A stretch of DNA of 47,186 nucleotides from Bacteroidales bacterium (GTDB taxonomy: Bacteria; Bacteroidota; Bacteroidia; Bacteroidales; G3-4614), in assembly GCA_017935575.1 (NCBI GenBank), contig JAGBHI010000023.1, positions 1 to 47,186 on the forward strand, given 5' to 3'. Under the pieces are notes generated by a model. The model saw only the letters and a list, made by a program, of their open reading frames with translations. It was not told the DNA's origin and made no database searches. How positions within the stretch are numbered: position 1 is the first letter of the stretch; each line of letters begins with the position of its first letter. The position numbers and the translations under genes are program-made. This document shows positions 44,381 through 47,186 of this stretch, piece by piece.

Positions 44381-44460
44381 GCAAAGGTAGTGCAAGCCGA
44401 GAGAAGAACAAAATAAATGAGTTTATTTTTTCATCCGAGGCGCCGCCTACCTTCGGCGAA
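44381..44460. repeat. Dispersed palindromic intergenic element with -7-like box
   Basis: GCAAAGGTAGTGCAAGCCGA leads into a short inverted repeat (AAATAAATGAGTTTATTT) and then CCGAGGCGCCGCCTACCTTCG, so the outer parts (GGTAG / CTACC, GCCGAG / CCGAGGC) also mirror each other. I recall such elements as common between genes in Bacteroides. The minus strand reads TACCTTTG at 44382-44389, a possible promoter box. Confidence 0.5.
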
Positions 44461-44537
44461 GCCAAAGTAGTGAAAATATTTGAAACAGAAATGGATGTAC
44501 TAAAATTTTGCTCCACCTCAGTTCAGAATCCCTATTC

Positions 44538-44879
44538 TTATCTTCTGTTAAGATTGTTAAAGGCATCAATTAGTAAAGATATACTATCTATGACGGTCAT
44601 TGTTCCATGCTTGGCTATCTGCTGATGGCACTCTTCAATTTGCCGTTGACATTCAACAGCAAGATTATATTCTTCTATCGTATAAGAGCCTATAATCTGA
44701 GCTTTGGATACAATGTAATTGCATATTTGAGACAGCTCTACAATCATTGAACGAAAACGAGCAATTTGAGCTACATTATATACCAATGATGCTCCGCCAA
44801 CAATCATTCTTGCCTTTTCATTCTTTATTGCGGCTACCTTTGCTGCAATAAAAGCAACATCTATTACAGAATTATTCAT
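44538..44879 (-). CDS. Hypothetical helical protein downstream of RhuM
   Basis: 113 residues from ATG 44879 (MNNSVIDVAFIAAKVAAIKN); an in-frame ATG at 44912 lies inside the hairpin at 44913 and is less likely. The sequence is mostly helical with alternating hydrophobic residues and no signal peptide or membrane span that I can call. I do not recognise a family. It is 96 bases after the rhuM stop, separated by a 17-bp stem, so it may be the fourth gene of that operon. Confidence 0.6.
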   Translation of the reverse strand: MNNSVIDVAFIAAKVAAIKNEKARMIVGGASLVYNVAQIARFRSMIVELSQICNYIVSKAQIIGSYTIEEYNLAVECQRQIEECHQQIAKHGTMTVIDSISLLIDAFNNLNRR

Positions 44880-44912
44880 ATCTAACCGTATTACTAAAAG
44901 GTTCACAATCAT

Positions 44913-44966
44913 AACCTATCATAAAATATAGAAAAAGTGTGGTTTTTGCATATTATATGATAGGTT
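44913..44966 (-). promoter_or_regulatory. 17-bp stem-loop between rhuM and the unknown gene
   Basis: AACCTATCATAAAATAT at 44913-44929 pairs with 44950-44966 at 16 of 17 positions, loop of 20 bases. It has no U tract and is AT-rich, so it may be an operator or an RNA processing site rather than a terminator. Confidence 0.55.
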
Positions 44967-44975
44967 GAGTAATTT

Positions 44976-45965
44976 CTACTTCTCCTTCAACTTCTTGATT
45001 TCTCTATCAAAGTCGCTTTCGAGTAAATCCATTTCTCGCTTGCGGTATATCTCAAACTCCTTCTCTGCCTTGGCTATTGCCTGTTGGTGCGAAACATTGC
45101 CCTTACCAATGAGTACTTTGCGCTTATGTGCGATGATTTGACCATCAAGAGCCTCTATCCAATCTTTCATTGTCATTGGATTCATTTCCAATGCCTGGAA
45201 CTCTGCAAAATCCAAGAACCCAGATACAAGCAGATTCAAGCGTTGCAATTCTATCTCAGAGAGGTAGTTTTTGGCAATCTTCACATCATCTTTGGTAACA
45301 TAGTCGCCCTTGAAATTTGTCATACCCACAAAAGGCTTTTCATTATCCACGCGATTGTAGATAACCTCGGCAGCTGTGTTCTCGTGAACTGCATAATGCA
45401 GTTTATTCTGCACCGTTGCAAAGAACATCTTTGTCATTTCACTACGGGGGTCATAGTCTGTTGCTGTGGCATAAATATCTGTTACCTGCTGATAGAAATT
45501 ACGCTCACTGCTACGGATATCCCTTATGCGCTGTAACAACTCGCGGAAATAGCGATTGCCACCCTGTTTCAAACGATCATCATCCATAGCAAACCCCTTC
45601 TGTATATATTCATGGAGTCGTTGGGTTGCCCAACGGCGGAAACGGGTAGCAACCTGGGATTGTACTCGATAGCCGAGAGCTATAATCATATCGAGGTTGT
45701 AGTGAGCCACATCACGAGATTGTGTTTTACCTTCCATAGCTCCATGCTGAGTGGTTATTCGGAAATTCCGAACAACCACTGTTTTATCAAGCTCACCGTC
45801 TTCAAATATATGCTTAATATGTTCGCTTACATTCGATTTGCTCGTCTGGTAAATATCTGCTAGCTGATTTTGTGTCAGCCACAAATCCTCATCTGCAAAT
45901 CGCACCGATACACGAGTAATCTCGTTATCGTCTTGGTATAATATTATCTTATTTTCTTCTTTCAT
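44976..45965 (-). CDS. RhuM-family protein
   Basis: 329 residues, the usual family length. The N-terminus (EDLWLTQNQLADIYQTSKSN, then HIKHIFEDGEL) is a helix-turn-helix, and YNLDMIIALGYRVQSQVATRF is the RhuM core. RhuM was named from a Salmonella pathogenicity island and occurs widely on mobile elements and near restriction or toxin genes; its activity is unknown. The start overlaps the preceding 50-residue gene by 17 bases, so translation is coupled. Confidence 0.9.
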   Translation of the reverse strand: MKEENKIILYQDDNEITRVSVRFADEDLWLTQNQLADIYQTSKSNVSEHIKHIFEDGELDKTVVVRNFRITTQHGAMEGKTQSRDVAHYNLDMIIALGYRVQSQVATRFRRWATQRLHEYIQKGFAMDDDRLKQGGNRYFRELLQRIRDIRSSERNFYQQVTDIYATATDYDPRSEMTKMFFATVQNKLHYAVHENTAAEVIYNRVDNEKPFVGMTNFKGDYVTKDDVKIAKNYLSEIELQRLNLLVSGFLDFAEFQALEMNPMTMKDWIEALDGQIIAHKRKVLIGKGNVSHQQAIAKAEKEFEIYRKREMDLLESDFDREIKKLKEK

Positions 45966-46101
45966 CTTCCTCTAATGCTTCATTATGGTTTTGAATTTGC
46001 TCATCCAAAATGCGGTCAAGCTGATCCATATACCTATCCATAAACTCAATATCCTCTCTCCAACTTTTATAGTCTTCGTACTCCTCTTCTTCTGTGTACA
46101 T
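45949..46101 (-). CDS. Acidic 50-residue protein between the RecG-like gene and rhuM
   Basis: MYTEEEEYEDYKSWREDIEF, then a helix (MDRYMDQLDRILDEQI) and a charged tail. It starts one base after the stop of the upstream gene and overlaps the rhuM start by 17 bases in another frame. That packing argues for a translated gene. The strong acidity and single predicted coiled helix suggest a small partner or inhibitor protein, but this is a guess. Confidence 0.65.
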   Translation of the reverse strand: MYTEEEEYEDYKSWREDIEFMDRYMDQLDRILDEQIQNHNEALEEDERRK

Positions 46102-46102
46102 T

Positions 46103-47186
46103 TTAGATCTTTTTAGCATTATTTATAGAGTATAGTATACCCACCCCTTTTGCTGTAAGGCGGTATTTCTGATTTTGACTATTAGGTTTTTCTGGAATCG
46201 TCAGTTCCAATATACCAGCCTCCAAAAGTGGACGAATGTATTTTCTCCTAAATTTAGTTCTATCGGAAAGACCCATAAATGCTAGCATTTCACCCAAAGA
46301 GCGTGCTTCCGTACAGAATACAATCAGTTTATCAAGGTTTTCAATATTAGGTACTGACTGGGTGCTGACTGGGTGCCGACTGGGTGCCGACTGGGTGCCA
46401 TCTTGTACGCTTATAGGCAAAGTTATGCGGATAAAGTTATCTGTAAACTTGAAGCAATCTTCACCGTAGGCACGCAAGATACGAGGAATGCCAGAGCCTA
46501 ACGACTCTACCAGTTCCACATCACGATATATACGCATCAGCTCCTTGTTGCGTGGAATGGATATACCATTGAAGAACTCCTCTCTTGTGAGAGATTCGGG
46601 CAAGCGACCAGCCGATGTAATTTCAAGTCTGTCGGGAAATATCTCAAACTTAGGTGGCACCTCAAATGAATAGTCATTATGCACAATAGCATTAATGACA
46701 GCCTCGCGCAAAGCAACCTTATTCCACAGAGGTGTTTCAATGCGCTCCATTGGAGTTATCGTTGCAGCCACCTTGTTCTCAATATCCAGTTTTGACAATA
46801 CACTCTTGGTTGCTTTGATAAGAGAGCAATAGCCATACTCGTTGTTCTCTACCAAATCGCATCGGTCAAGGCTTGAATACTTAGCAACCTTGATTGAATT
46901 GCCATTCTCGTCAGCCAACAGATATGCCACATAGTTGTACTTGCCATCATCTGTAAGTAATTCCAATGTTCGCTTGAAATTATCATTAAGTCTTTTGCCA
47001 CGCTCATCATAGTAGATACGCAACTGCTCAAAACTCAAATCCTGGCGGTTAGATACGATGCGGCCAATGGAGTTGCGTGTACGCATAGCGAACAGACGGT
47101 CGATCTGCTCCTGTGGCATAGGTTCGGCAGATGTTCCAACACGCATATACGCACCTCGTGGAGTCATTCCATATTTTGTTTTGAAA
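46103..47186 (-). CDS. AlbA_2/RecG-like ATP-binding regulator, 5' end outside window
   Basis: 361 residues are visible; the frame stays open to the window edge (FKTKYGMTPRGAYMRVG), so the N-terminus is missing and the ATG at 47167 is probably internal. RVGTSAEPMPQEQIDRLF and RTRNSIGRIVSNRQDLSFEQ belong to the AlbA_2 domain; LREAVINAIVHNDY is the start of the HATPase_c_4-like domain annotated as ATP-dependent DNA helicase RecG C-terminal. The last 80 residues are a winged helix (LGEMLAFMGLSDRTKFRRKY). A linker encoded by four 11-bp repeats joins them. Likely a DNA-binding regulator of this accessory island. Confidence 0.85.
   Translation of the reverse strand, partial: FKTKYGMTPRGAYMRVGTSAEPMPQEQIDRLFAMRTRNSIGRIVSNRQDLSFEQLRIYYDERGKRLNDNFKRTLELLTDDGKYNYVAYLLADENGNSIKVAKYSSLDRCDLVENNEYGYCSLIKATKSVLSKLDIENKVAATITPMERIETPLWNKVALREAVINAIVHNDYSFEVPPKFEIFPDRLEITSAGRLPESLTREEFFNGISIPRNKELMRIYRDVELVESLGSGIPRILRAYGEDCFKFTDNFIRITLPISVQDGTQSAPSRHPVSTQSVPNIENLDKLIVFCTEARSLGEMLAFMGLSDRTKFRRKYIRPLLEAGILELTIPEKPNSQNQKYRLTAKGVGILYSINNAKKI
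46354..46397 (-). repeat. Four tandem 11-bp repeats inside the regulator gene
   Basis: CTGACTGGGTG twice, then CCGACTGGGTG twice. The unit is not a multiple of three, so gain or loss of one unit shifts the frame and removes the C-terminal winged helix. The protein reads the unit in three frames (GTQSAPSRHPVSTQSVP). Confidence 0.92.

Noticed and set aside
44316..44516. 66-residue minus-strand frame in the spacer
   Set aside because: Runs through the palindromic intergenic element and has no recognisable domain.

Overview
The window is AT-rich DNA from a member of the Bacteroidota, most likely order Bacteroidales. The evidence is Bacteroides-type promoters (TAnnTTTG -7 boxes with TTTG -33 boxes), SPII lipoproteins with acidic residues after the lipid-bearing cysteine, a gldD gene, large surface proteins with type IX secretion (T9SS)-like C-termini, and a TonB-dependent B12 system with a YncE-like surface lipoprotein. 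I see no rRNA, tRNA or CRISPR array. Genus cannot be fixed from the sequence alone.

Layout. 1-3611 (-): the 5' part of a secreted GH85-type endo-beta-N-acetylglucosaminidase with a LamG module, running off the window. 3851-5505 (+): ssb, gldD and an Sfp-type phosphopantetheinyl transferase. 5724-11321 (-): a tiny signal-peptide/tail-anchor protein and a 1739-residue repeat-rich surface protein. 11645-16859 (-): an arginine operon argR-GNAT-argG-argC-argD-proC with palindromic candidate ARG boxes upstream. 17104-25458 (-): an eight-gene run aroC, a YhcC-like radical SAM gene, a BtuFCD-like ABC importer, lpxB, a beta-helix lipoprotein and surE. 25537-30165 (+): a DJ-1 family gene, rnhA and three glycan genes. 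30206-34905: two GT2 genes facing outward around a GT4 and an MsbA-like ABC transporter; the two GT2 genes share a 284-bp inverted repeat. 34906-37760: a rearranged junction with two copies of a cobalamin riboswitch region, fragments of two genes, a Fic gene flanked by 17-bp direct repeats, and a 131-bp element with terminal inverted repeats. 37761-43912 (+): a riboswitch-controlled B12 operon (BtuB-like receptor, BtuG-like propeller lipoprotein, PKD-like lipoprotein, double DUF4465 protein). 43913-47186: an accessory island with palindromes and a minus-strand operon of a RecG/AlbA_2-like regulator, a 50-residue protein, RhuM and an unknown protein.

How the parts fit. Outer-membrane B12 capture (37.8-43.9 kb) and a periplasm-to-cytoplasm importer of the BtuFCD/FecBCD type (20.5-23.4 kb) may be two halves of one uptake route, but only the first sits behind a riboswitch. 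The 26.7-34.9 kb region looks like a surface-glycan cluster. The most unusual stretch is 30.8-37.8 kb: an inverted repeat that could swap the C-terminal halves of two glycosyltransferases, overlapping divergent promoters on a 16-bp palindrome, and a riboswitch duplication enclosing a Fic cassette. An 11-bp x4 repeat inside the regulator gene at 46354-46397 is a second candidate for phase variation.
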